Below, one piece after another: positions 1-11,300 of a stretch of DNA of 64,000 bases. A model generated the notes under the pieces. That model saw nothing but the letters and a program-made list of their open reading frames with translations, did not search any database and had not been told where the DNA came from. The position numbers and the translations under genes are program-made. Numbering within the stretch: the first letter of the stretch is position 1; the number at the start of each line of letters is the position of its first letter. The DNA comes from Tanypteryx hageni. Its lineage: Eukaryota > Arthropoda > Insecta > Odonata > Petaluridae. The DNA lies in NCBI GenBank assembly GCA_028673005.1, contig CM054113.1:37266117-37330116 (forward strand), read 5' to 3'.

Positions 1-578
1 TACACAAAAAGTAGAGGGGGGAGGGAGATGCCTGATTGTTAAATCTCCAATAATGAAGACAGAGGCATATCATATAAATACCAGGCAGAAGACTGCTTCA
101 AAACTTCATCCCTGAAGAAGACCATCAGCATTGGGATCAAAACGTCAGATTACAATATACCAGCCTATGCAGCTGCTACTGTAAGCCCTATCCTGCATAT
201 CTTTTATCCTCCTGGGATCACTATTAGTTTATGATCAAGACAGTTCTTGTAACCATAAAACAGTTGCATAAACCATTTTTGCATTTTAGCTGCAAAGAGG
301 CTCTTATTAGCATCAGCGCTTGGGGAAGTATCACAGAGGATGGCTACTTTGTGGTGGAATTATGCATCTGGTTTGCTTAACAATAGAGTGGTTGGAGGAT
401 ATGCCTAGATCAGGGATGGCAAATGATTTTTGTCTCGTGTGCCAAGAAAGTAATTTGAATCATCAGAATTTTTTTCATGTGCCACTAGTTGACTCCTTCT
501 CTAAGAAACTTCATATTTTATACAGAAAATACTAGCTTATGCATGCCAAGTAAAATCGCATGCGTGTCATAAGATTAT
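1..578. repeat. Degenerate repeat-derived sequence; possible retroelement tail motif at 112-147
   Basis: No supportable gene is present. Positions 112-147 read CCTGAAGAAGACC, a spacer, then ATCAAAACGTCAG. This resembles the CTGATGA...GAAACGTC signature common near the ends of Penelope-like and related arthropod retroelements, where it can form a hammerhead ribozyme core. Here the core is degenerate. Around 412-570 lie fragments that look hAT-MITE-like (AGGGATGGCAAATG; GTGCCACTAG), but no paired ends were found. Confidence 0.25.
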
Positions 579-580
579 TA

Positions 581-1883
581 CCGTATTTTTCGATAGATAA
601 CGCGCACCTAATGTATAACGCGCACTTCGATATTTACATCGTTCATTATAATGTATACATGTATACATAACGCGCAGACGAAAGTTTTGATACTTAGATA
701 TATTGGTACTTTTGCGTTGGGTTAGGTTCCTGTTATTGTCGTTACAAATCAACAACAACAGCATATTAACGCAGATTCAATATTGCAGATTCTTTTATCA
801 AATTAATAACAATATTAGTTTTCGTTTAGACTAGATTTCCTTCAACAGCCAAAACTACTAACGCCTCCAGCGCCTGAATAATGTACTTCGTAGTCACAAC
901 ATCTATACGGCTATTCCAAATACGTAGGAACATTGTAGTCTGACCCACCAGGTTGGGTTAGTTAGTTGAAGTATTTTCGTAAAAAAAATTTAAACAAAAA
1001 ATTTATTTAAACATCCAATACATCACGAAAATTAACAAAAAACTAAGTTTTATAAAATACATGATTCTATGACAACGCAGTCCATTTTTCGGTCGCTAGA
1101 GGCAGTATTCCGTCTTTTATTTATTGTTTTATTAAAGTACAAGGGAATGCAACGGTGTCCGAAGATAACGATATTCTAAATGATGATGTATCTTCTGAAA
1201 TCGAGGTCCAAGATGTACCGTAAGAAATCTTCAACGCAATTGACACTTTCATGATCGAGTCTGGTGACGAATTTTATGGATTTGAATAATTTAATGTAAT
1301 TATCTTAATTAAATCTTAGTAAATAGTTTTACCTTATTCCAGAGTTTTATCATTACATGTGATTTAACTTACAAAAATTGTTGAGTTTCCCATTGATAAC
1401 TAAGTCCCGGTCTTTTTGTTATTTGTCGTATTTAGAGCTTGACTGCTTTATAATAAAGGAGCATTTCATGAATTCGTTCATTTAATATGAAAATATATGT
1501 AGTCTTTTACTATTTAAACTTTTAATTACAATTTGGCTAAAATTCGAAAGTTAAGTAAATACGGCTCACTTGAGATATGTTATTTTCGAACATTTTAAAA
1601 AACTACTTTCAGATTGTAGTAAAATATGTTTAAACTCAAAATTAATATATTCTTAATTTACGAAAATCCTATTTTAAATACTTGTGTAGGCTGAGAAAAT
1701 GAGACAAATGATTATGAATTAATCGTCAAGATGGCTAAAAGCGTAATAATGCCATAACTCGTAAACTTATATTCGCGTTTAAAGTTTTCAATTTTTTCTT
1801 ATGTATACCGCGCATGTCCATTTTTGCCGAATTTTAGATTTTTTTGTATAGATAACGCGCGCGTTATCTATCGAAAAATACGG
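581..1883 (+). mobile_element. pogo/Tigger-like deletion derivative with 25-bp TIRs and TA target duplication
   Basis: The first 25 bases (CCGTATTTTTCGATAGATAA then CGCGC) are repeated exactly inverted at 1859-1883. TA dinucleotides flank both ends (579-580 and 1884-1885). Further GATAACGCGC-type motifs occur just inside each end. At 1,303 bp it is too short for a full transposase, and only a C-terminal fragment remains. TA targets and the acidic transposase tail support the Tc1/mariner-pogo group. Confidence 0.8.
1161..1289 (+). pseudogene. Transposase C-terminal remnant inside the 581-1883 element
   Basis: One frame reads EDNDILNDDVSSEIEVQDVP, a stop, EIFNAIDTFMIESGDEFYGF and a final stop. 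An acidic tail of this kind is typical of the end of Tigger/pogo transposases. The catalytic domain is absent. It is non-functional and marks the element as an internal deletion product. Confidence 0.5.
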
Positions 1884-1963
1884 TAATTGGATTCAAGCCA
1901 TAAGATTAGCTTCATAATTCATACTTGAATTGTTCACTTTGAGAACTTCTATGGAGAGTAATA

Positions 1964-2146
1964 CAGTCAAACCCCGATTTAGCGCCCCCCATATAGCACC
2001 ACCCCTGCATACCGCCCATTAATCGTAGTGAACAAAACTTCCACCTTATGATTACACAGAGCAAGCATATACTTCGATTTACTGCCACACCTGTTTAGCG
2101 CCAATGTCAGGGATGGACAATTGGTGCTAAATCGGGGTTTGACTTT
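1964..2146. mobile_element. Short TA-flanked MITE
   Basis: The left end CAGTCAAACCCCGATTTAGC is matched inverted at the right end (GCTAAATCGGGGTTTGACTT), with TA at 1962-1963 and 2147-2148. It is about 183 bp with no coding sequence. TA targets and CAG ends suggest a Tigger/mariner-type non-autonomous element, downstream of LRR exon 5. Confidence 0.7.
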
Positions 2147-2225
2147 TAAAATCAGATTTTGAAGTTTACATGAAATGGTAGGAATGTATTAAACCTTTTT
2201 ACCTTTTCTAAGGATTGTTACTCAC

Positions 2226-2365
2226 CCATGAGGTCGATAACTTTCAATGTGTCTACCACGGGTTCCATAACTTCCTCTGGTATATGTTGAAGCTTGTTAT
2301 TCTGCAAGCTCAAAGTTTCCAAGGAATTGAGGTTCTCAAATGCCAATACTGGCAATGTCTTGATT
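2226..2365 (-). CDS. LRR gene coding exon 5 (last visible coding exon)
   Basis: The acceptor CTCATTAG follows a pyrimidine-rich stretch and precedes 2365. The donor GTGAGT begins at 2225. The 140 bases encode IKTLPVLAFENL, LETLSLQNNKLQHIPEEV and DTLKVIDLM, ending one base into a codon. This exon has no long ORF in six-frame view because it is short; it was found by phase and LRR pattern. The strong donor shows that at least one more exon follows to the left. Confidence 0.85.
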
Positions 2366-5300
2366 CTAATGAGCAATAGAGAGACCATGATAACTTTTGA
2401 ACCACATTTAGTATAGTTTTTGTGTATTTGACAGGAATTAATGAATCAATTAAAGTTAAAAAATTTCAGCCTTTTTTACTCACAAAATATTCTCAATTTC
2501 TTAGTTGAATTTTAAAAGTGCATATTTTTTACTTATTTTATTATTTTTGTTTGTTTGAATTAAATTTATTATTTGTTATTAACTACTTGTCTTATTATTT
2601 TCCTTATTTTTTATTGTTCAGGCATTATTTTGTTTATATTTTTATTATTTTATTTTAAATGTTTTTCTATTTCTAGTTCAAGCAGATCTTAATTGTTTTG
2701 AGAGTAACTTTATTTGTATACAGCCTTCCCTCATTTTACAAACTTAATTCGTTCCACAAAAACTGTTTGTTAGGTGAAAACACTACAAGCGAAAATTATT
2801 TTCTCATTACTTCCTATGTAAAAATTGCAATCTGATGAACTTTTCCGAGCTTTCCTGAACTTTCCCGAGCTTTCCTGAACTTTCCCGAGCTTTCCCGAGC
2901 TTTCCTGAACTTTCCCGATGTGGATAGCACATGCATATGGGAAAATTTATTCAATATTTGAAAAATAGGATTTTCATGCGAATGTAACAAAGTCGTATAA
3001 GCAATTTTTTATTCGCAAATTGAAAAATAGATATGAAATTGCTCAGTTTGTATAAGCAAAAACTCGTAAAACGGAAGTTCGTAAAATGAGGGAAGGCTGT
3101 ATATTCTTTTTCAAACATCGGCTGGTGGAGTCTTTCCTTAAGATCTAATATTGTTTCATCATATTCACCCTTAGCAATATAAAACTTTGTCATTCGCCAA
3201 ATGCTATGTTCAAAGAAAGAATTGTATCATCCTTGATTTTTCAGAGTAAGACTTTTTCACTTATCACTTACCCATTCTTCTGGAGGTTAAGGAAAGTAAT
3301 TGAGTCACCAAAGCCACTGAAGGCATCCTCAGGCATGGACGTGATATTGTTTGACCGGAGGTCTAGTGTCCTTAGGCGATGTAGGCGTCTGAGGGCATCA
3401 CTTGGAATGCTGTGCAGTTTGTTGTCTCCTAGACGAAGATACTGGAGGTTCTCTGTCAAAAAAGATAATAACATTGATGCATAATCAGTAATATTTGTTA
3501 GAAACTAGAAATGTGAAGATGGCTGCCCCTATTATGGTTATTTGGAATAGATAATTTTGCCACATTTTGGCAAGGTATCACTTCACTTTGTTTGGGTTAA
3601 TGTTCTATTGTTATTATGCAAGAATCTTAGATTTTCCAATCACTGCCCCGTTCAGCAAAACGATTTAAGAGCTAGAAATAGGAATACCATCATTGAATTC
3701 TATGAAGGTCACTACAATTTCTTAACTATGAAATTCTTTGAAAGAGAGAAAGGGCTGTCTGCTCACCCTCTAATCCCACAAATGCTTCTGGGTGGATGTG
3801 GCTGATGTAGTTCCCTTCCAACTCCAAGGAATTTAGGAGAGATAGTTCCGCAAAGGCCCTTGCTGGAACCTCACGCAGGCGGTTGTGCGCCAATCCCAGT
3901 GAGTCCAGCCCACGAAGACCTATGTACAGGGTAAAGTTTCAATGCTCTTTATTCGAGAACTTTGAATGCAGTTTATAGCATTTCCATTAAACATCTCTAT
4001 GTAATATTCAATGTCTACTTGTACTTGCCGATTTTCACTCACAGTGAATGGTAGGTTTTTCTCAAGGCATGTTCGACTCAACCTGAATCGAAATTGGATC
4101 TATGGCTTAAAAGGAAATATATATTTACCTGCAAAGTCACCCTCCTTGATTTCCGAGATCTTGTTCTCTTGTATTTCTAGTTTTCGGAGTGTATCCAGTG
4201 TAGATAGGGCCTCAGTTGGTATGGAGGTGAGCTCGTTACCTCCCAAGTTCAGTCGCTTCAACTTCCTAGGAAAATTAATCATTGCATATGTATCATTTGC
4301 TTCATTTTTACTGTAATAACATACTTTTATTACTTCCATACTCTTCATTGATCACTTTGCCAAGTGAAATCAGTTTTGTCTACGATTAGGGTTCCCAACC
4401 ATCCTCCTTTAGCAAGAACGGTCCTTCTTTCAAATGATTTGTCTTGTGCCCTTCCCTTAGTTTGGGAAGGATGCAGTTTCTCCTTCTTTCCAACGAATTT
4501 ATTATTAAACCAATTTGATATTTAACAGCTATAAATTAGAAAACAGTCACTGCTATACACCATTGTAAATCAAAACAAATTAATAGTGTGCACAAAATAA
4601 GATTGTGCAAGATTATTTTGTTTCATCAAGTCATGATTTGTTTAAAATCAGCAATTTACAAAAAAGTCTTAAAGGGGGTTTACATGCTCAGGTTTTACCT
4701 AAGCCTGGGACTGTACATTTAAAGTTGTGTGTGAACTGGAAATCAGTTTTCATTTTCTAGTTCACACACTCAGTTTTAACTGTACTGTCTCAGTTTTTAC
4801 CTTAGTAAAAAACTGAGCGTCTAATCCCCCCTTCACATGTGCTTGTTGCTGTTAGATGAATTATCCACCAATCAGTTGGACTTTTTTGAGTAAAATATCT
4901 GCCACGGAATGATCCAAAATTTAAGAAAATTAACTTGTCAAATGCTCTTAAAATTTTTCACTTTTAGGGAATTTAAACCTTCCCAATACGAGTTCCATGA
5001 CTTCACCTAAAACAAATAAATGCTTCTATAGTTTTAATAAATTACGAGAAAAGCAATTTGATTTGATCAAGTCAGCAGAAGAAAATTCAACTTAAGCAAG
5101 ATGTACTTGGTGCAATATTATATTTTATACTGCAAATCTTGGAATTGGAGCAATTAAAAAGCACATTGGCTGTGAGTCTCGCAACCAAAGAATGCAAGTG
5201 GTAATTTCAACTATGTTGATGGACACATTTCTAGTTAAAAGGAATTCAGAGGAGGAAAACTAAATATAATTGGCTGAAGTTATACATGTTTACCATTAAA

Positions 5301-8300
5301 TTAAACATCACAATTCGTGTAACTCTTTCGATTGCACATTTAAATTGAGTGTTAAAATCTACAGTGATTTTACCATGTCATTCCAGATATGTGGGAGGAC
5401 AAAATCAGGAGTGATTGTAAATATTTTGAGAAAAATTAAATTGCAAACGGTTTTGTTGAAAAAAATCGTTCTTTCCAACTAATTTAAAAAGTTGGAAACT
5501 CTATCTATTATGGTTGGAGGTATGGATTAAATCTAATGATATTAGTTTTAATGAGAAAAACTCCCTCACTTGATATGTTTTCAGTTAGTGCTCCATTTTT
5601 CAGGAACCAATAAAGAGCACTAAGTGAGGGATGTCTATACATCTTTCTCATTTCTCTTTTAGTTGAATTTACATCAGGTTTGTGCCTTTATGCATAAAAG
5701 TTAATTTATTCCATCATCTATTGACAGAGATAAAATTGAGAACCATATTTTAATTAATAATAAAGTTTAATATGCCTAGAGTTCTATCGAGCTAGGAATT
5801 TTGGCTATTTTATGAATCACAGTAAATTATTCAAAAAGTTCTGAAAATTAATATTAATTTTCTCAAATTCAAAATAGTTACTTGAAATTTATTTTATGGC
5901 ATTTGTATGAGCATAAATAAAGTATCAAATACATGTGTTTGTGTAACTTACTTTTTATTTAAAATTTGGTAATTTTTTATTGTCATTATTTTCTTGACAT
6001 GGACAAAATTTTTTTAAGACTATGAATACTATAAAAACATCATCAATGACATTTTCTTGTGCTAATAGTATGTATGCAGAGCTGGTCTTAGGAGCGGGTG
6101 AGCTGGGTGGTCGCCCGGGACCGCCACTTTTAAGGGGCTGCTGAATTGTACATACATTATGTATAAAAACTGGAAAAAAATCGCATGATTTTTGGGCCAG
6201 ATACGTTTCATAATTTTTCCTGGATGCGATTAGAAGATTAAATAGAAGTACAATTATATCGTTTAGTGATACTGTCTTACTGGAAAATGTGTAGATCCCC
6301 CGCCAAAACAAATTTGAAGTCTTGAAAAACAATTTAAAGCCCTCACATAAAAACATTTGGGTCCCCTTTGGCCTTGGGCCTCTCGTCACATGGGAGTGTC
6401 CGGTACGTCACTGGTGATAGTTAAATGCATGTTTGGTGGTAGAAAAAATAGCGATGAGGGTGGTGGTAGTGATCCGTTTCTTCCCAGAAATGCTGTTGAA
6501 TCTGGGTAGAACGGTGTTGAGAAGGAAGAGACTAAAAATGCACCTCATTTTTCGGAAAAAGGGATGGGGAGTCAACAAAGGGGAAATGGTGTGAAGTTCA
6601 AGGGTGGTCTAAGCGCCATTTCATAAAAAAAGGTCTCCAAGTGTGGTGAAGGGAGGGTTAACATAAAAAGACCGTGGCATTGCATGAAGGATGTGAAACA
6701 CAGTAGTTACAGCATACTGCTGCAGTGCAGAAAAGAGAGGTTCCTGTGATTGATCACACTTAAATACATCCGTACCATATGGTTATCCAGTGTTTGACAC
6801 TTAGCAGTGTCTCTTCCAAGACTAACTCTCCTCCATTCTGCTGCAAGAATTTTGTTTGCGTGGTAATAGGCCCAATGCGTTTGTGTCGGGTGGCAAAAAA
6901 GGTTCTTGGCATGAAGTGGTCAGTGTGAAAGGGGGCTTAGTCTTTGCCTACTTGTGTTTTATTCGTATTTAATTTGTTTTGCTAATTCTATACTTATTGC
7001 ACGGTAGGTGATTGTGGCAATTCTTTACCGCCACTGACATTTTTGTCTGAGGGCAGGCCAGTCTCTTTATACCCTGTGGATGCCACAATTTAAATTTAAT
7101 GCTGGGCGACATGGCAGAGTCATCTATTGCTAAATCGTTTTTTGGAGTTTTGCAGCAAAATATGTGCCTTTTTGAAAGTTTTTAAAAATCATGTTACTAG
7201 TTTTACAAAATCTTTATCAGAAAGTCGATGGGAATGTAACATTAATTGTGTTGAAGTGATTTGGTTTCAGTTGGCGACATTTATACCTCATTAGTTGCTG
7301 TTTCAGAAACAACAAATGGCCTAAAGTGCCGAACAGAAGCACTTTCATTGGCTAAAGAACTGAAAAACTTTTAATTTTTGGCGATTTCAGTGGTTTGGTA
7401 CGATATTTTCATGCAAATTAATGTTGTTAACAAGATTATGCAAAGCTAAAATATGCAGTTAGACCAAGTATTATCACTTTTGCAAAACACAGAAAGTTTC
7501 TTAACGCAATTTAAAGGGAAAGGCTGTGAATGTTTGACATTTCTAGCAAAAGAGCTTGCAAAAGAACTTGAAATGGATCCAGAAGTAGCTGTTTATTTAG
7601 TGGAATTGTATCTTTGATGAAGAAAAATAGAGACAATTTTCACATGAAGTTGAAGGAGAATTAATTAATGATCCTGAGAAAAAAATTACGCTTTGGATTT
7701 TAAAATATTTTATTGAACCAAGAAATTATGTCATTAAAAGAACGGTTTCAGATATTAAAGCGTTTTAATAAATATTTCGGTTTTTTGTACAGTATTTTGA
7801 CCTTGAAAAACATGTCTGATGGTGACTCAAACAGTGTAAAGACCTTGAACTATTGCTTTCAGAGCAATAGGATGAATTTAAAAGTTACATTGAGGTATTT
7901 AGCCTGTTTATTGAACTTACAACATTGTCACAAATAATCCTGAATCAATTGAGAACGGATGCCTTGATATATTTGTGACAGCTGTTTTATTGAAATTATG
8001 CCAAATATTTCTAATGTGCTTTGAATTTTATTGACTATACAGGTCACTGTAGCTAGTGGTGAACGTAGCTTTTCAAAGTTAAAATTAATTAAAACGTACT
8101 TGTGCTCAATGATGACATAAGGCTGGTTGATCATGTTATTATTTTATTTGAAAATTCTGTAGCATCATTGCTCAGTTTTTAATTTAACATTAATCCCTGA
8201 TTTCACAATTCTTGAAGCAAGAAAAATAAACTTTTGATTGATAGAAGTTTGTTATGAGATACAATAAACTTCAAACATTAAAATGAATTCATTATGTTTT

Positions 8301-11300
8301 GAAATGAAACTTTTCATCTAATTATGCATTTTTATTTGTATCAATTAATAGTTATTTCTCACAATACTCACTATTTATTAATGTTAAAGAGGGCCGTGAA
8401 AAATGAATTTGCCTGGGGCTGCCAATTGTCTAGGACTGGTCCTGTATGTATGATTTTAAAATCTCTAATACACTGATCGCATCACATTCTGGGATTAAGG
8501 ATAACTTCTCAATGCTATCATCTTTGTCTTCATCATCTAACTGTTCATAATTAATATTTGCACTCTTTTTTATCCTTTCAATAATGTTAGCATTGGTTGG
8601 AAATTCTGTCACTAACACAAGTTGTATTCACATATTAATTAAAAGTGGCTTCATAATTACCTGTTTATTAGATTTGGGTCATTCAAATTCTGATTGTGGA
8701 GCTTGATTTTCTTCTTCCCATTCTTATCTTTCCCTTTAACCTTTACATATTTCAGCCTTTTTAAAGCAGTTTTCAATTATTCCCTCAGTGACTTCATGCC
8801 ATGTTTTGTCTAGCTCCATAACACAGTCAAGACTTTTATGTCAAATATTTTTCCTTTGTCAGTTCTGCCTAAAATTTTTAGAGCTTTTCTTTTACGATAA
8901 TGATGCTTTCAGTTTTTAAATATTTTTCTGCAAGGCTGTATTGTAGATATCATGTTGGGTGGTAAATAACAACTTTTATTGCACATAGTTCTTTCATTAA
9001 TCTTTATCGTATGGCATTTAAATGCCACTGTGATATCTTATGGCTGGGTTAATTTGGGATATTTAAACACAATATGTTTTTGTTTGTATAAATTCTCATA
9101 TCTCAGGAACTATTAATGATAAATCCTTCCATGACAAAGTAAACATCTGTAGGCAGTCTTAAAACACAGGGACTGAAATTGTAGCAATATGCCCATATTT
9201 CAGAAGAGGTTTTGTGGCATTTCAGCCGATAAATATTAATACAGTAAGATGTGCTGGATAATTGTCCATATGCAAATGGATTTTCTTATTTTCATAATAG
9301 AATTTCTGGTCAAAAACCAAGCAGCCATTTCAAATAATGAACTGGTCATCCATGAATTTCGACTAGATTCATAAATCACAGGAAATGACTTCACGCCTAC
9401 AAAACATCTTGGAATTTTCTATTTTCCCATCACCAGCTGTTTTAATTTTTCTATGCCATTACTGTTCATACATAGTTGCACAATCATATGATCTTTACTT
9501 TTTTCCACCATGGCACTGTTCATTTTTAAAAGATAGTGTTTTTCTGGATGGGTTTTAAAGAAGTGATTTTTCATCTACGTTGAAAAAATCACTTGGATCA
9601 TAATTCTGCCTCAACATTGGCAGATCTTCTTTTCTCAAATTGTCACAGTCTATGTCAGACTGCAGTACTTTCACCGCTCATAACTTTATGAACAATACCA
9701 TTATGATTTTTAAATGTACCTAACCATCCCATACTTGCTTTAAATTCTTTAGCAAATTTTTGTGCTTTTTCTCTCAAAATCTGACCTGACAGTGTTATAT
9801 TTTTATCTCTTGCACATTTGATCCATGTCACCATATCTTTTCTATGTTTTCTCTCTTGAACCAATGATTTTTCTTTTGCGTCGCTCAGAATTACACATTT
9901 AAAAAATAATTATTGACAAAGTATTTTCAGGAATTCCAAAATCAGTCGCAATGATCTTTTTCTTTTTTATACCTTTTTTCAACTTCTTCAATCAACTTAA
10001 CTCAATTAAGATAGGTCAGCATACGGTGGACAATGAGGAGATTGGAAAGGAAAATGTGCTTGTTTGTGAGTGGTACCGTAAAATAGGATCAGTGGGAGAT
10101 GATCTCCGCTGTTCGAAGTGATCCATCCTTTGGTTTCATAATGGAGAATCTCCATTTCAAATCACTGTTGTGGTTTTCCTGAAATAGGTTTTTGTGAATA
10201 ATGAGGTTGGTTTCCTGCACAATGGGCAATATTTGTAGTCCTTGGCCCTTGTGGTGAAGGACCTTGCTGTTTTGTCAATGCAGGCAAACTTAAATATGAG
10301 AATGCGTATTTATATACCAGAAACTTAGACTTAAAGAAAAAATATATAATTAGGAATAGTATCTTTCGAGTAATAGAAATTCAAATTATAGAAAAAAATA
10401 ACACGAAAAAGGTGAAGATTTTGACAGTTAAAAAGAATTTACCTCCAGTGATGGAAAATTCGAGTTTTAGATGTTAGACTTATAGAAGTTCTCCTGTATT
10501 TTGTGAATTTTGGGAGCTCTTATTCTGCATTTATCATGAAGTATTTCCATAAATTTCATCATGTAACTATTAATCATGTATTGGCGTATGTAGTATTATG
10601 CAATTACCTGATTTTGTATTGGCTATGAGGGTTGCTACTGCTAATCTGTGGATACACATTGGTTAGTCATATCTGTGTGGCGTTGAGCCTTTATACCATT
10701 GAGGAAAGGATCCGAATTTTAAAATCAGAGGAAATATTTGAAAAGTGATGTATATTAGATCAGTTATCCCGGCTACCTGCTACCTCGCTGAAAGTAAACT
10801 ATTAGTAGCTCTGGAAAATGCTCTGAGAATAGCATGTATCACCACGAGAACATTCTTGTGTCGTCATTTATGCCCGTTACTACGCTAAATGGGCGCCATG
10901 CTCTATGATCGCTTTCGTAAAATCGGACGATAACAAATTCTGTTCGTTTATTCGCCTCTCACTCACTTGTCTGGCCCTTTGAAAGCTCCTGGCTCCACGA
11001 CCGCCAGCTTGTTCTCGTACAGGGTCAATATCTCGAGGGTGTCGAGACCCTGGAAGGCGCCCGACCTCAGCGACGATATTCTGTTATGGTTTAGGTTTAG
11101 GATGAGGAGAGAGTGTAGGGAACGCAGGGCAGGGGAGGGCACGGAGCCAAGGGCGTTCTGGGAAAGGTCGAGCTGCGTAAGCGCGCGCCCCACGGAGGAC
11201 AGTGCCGCCTCTTCAACCACCGCCAGGCTGCTGTTGTGGATGGTGAGGTGGCGGATGTCGAGGCCGAGGAACACGAACGCCTGCAGCTTGGGAAGGGAAT

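Larger units (their letters stand above)
5955..10496 (-). mobile_element. Tigger (pogo-type) transposon fossil, split by a hAT insertion
   Basis: The minus strand starts at 10496 with CAGGAGAACTTCTATAAGTC, a Tigger-like terminus, next to TA at 10497-10498. It then encodes a broken transposase. The last codon, a stop, is at 5955. The matching left terminus was not found, so the left boundary is a minimum. Removing the hAT copy (6077-8444) plus one target duplication restores a continuous frame. It lies in the large first intron of the LRR gene, in the same orientation as the gene. Confidence 0.75.

Noticed and set aside
3206..3484. 92-codon plus-strand ORF
   Set aside because: Antisense to LRR exon 4, which has correct phase and splice sites.
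4011..4316. 101-codon plus-strand ORF
   Set aside because: Antisense to LRR exon 2.
5955..6389. 144-codon minus-strand ORF as a gene
   Set aside because: It is a chimera of hAT terminal sequence and the detached Tigger tail created by the insertion.
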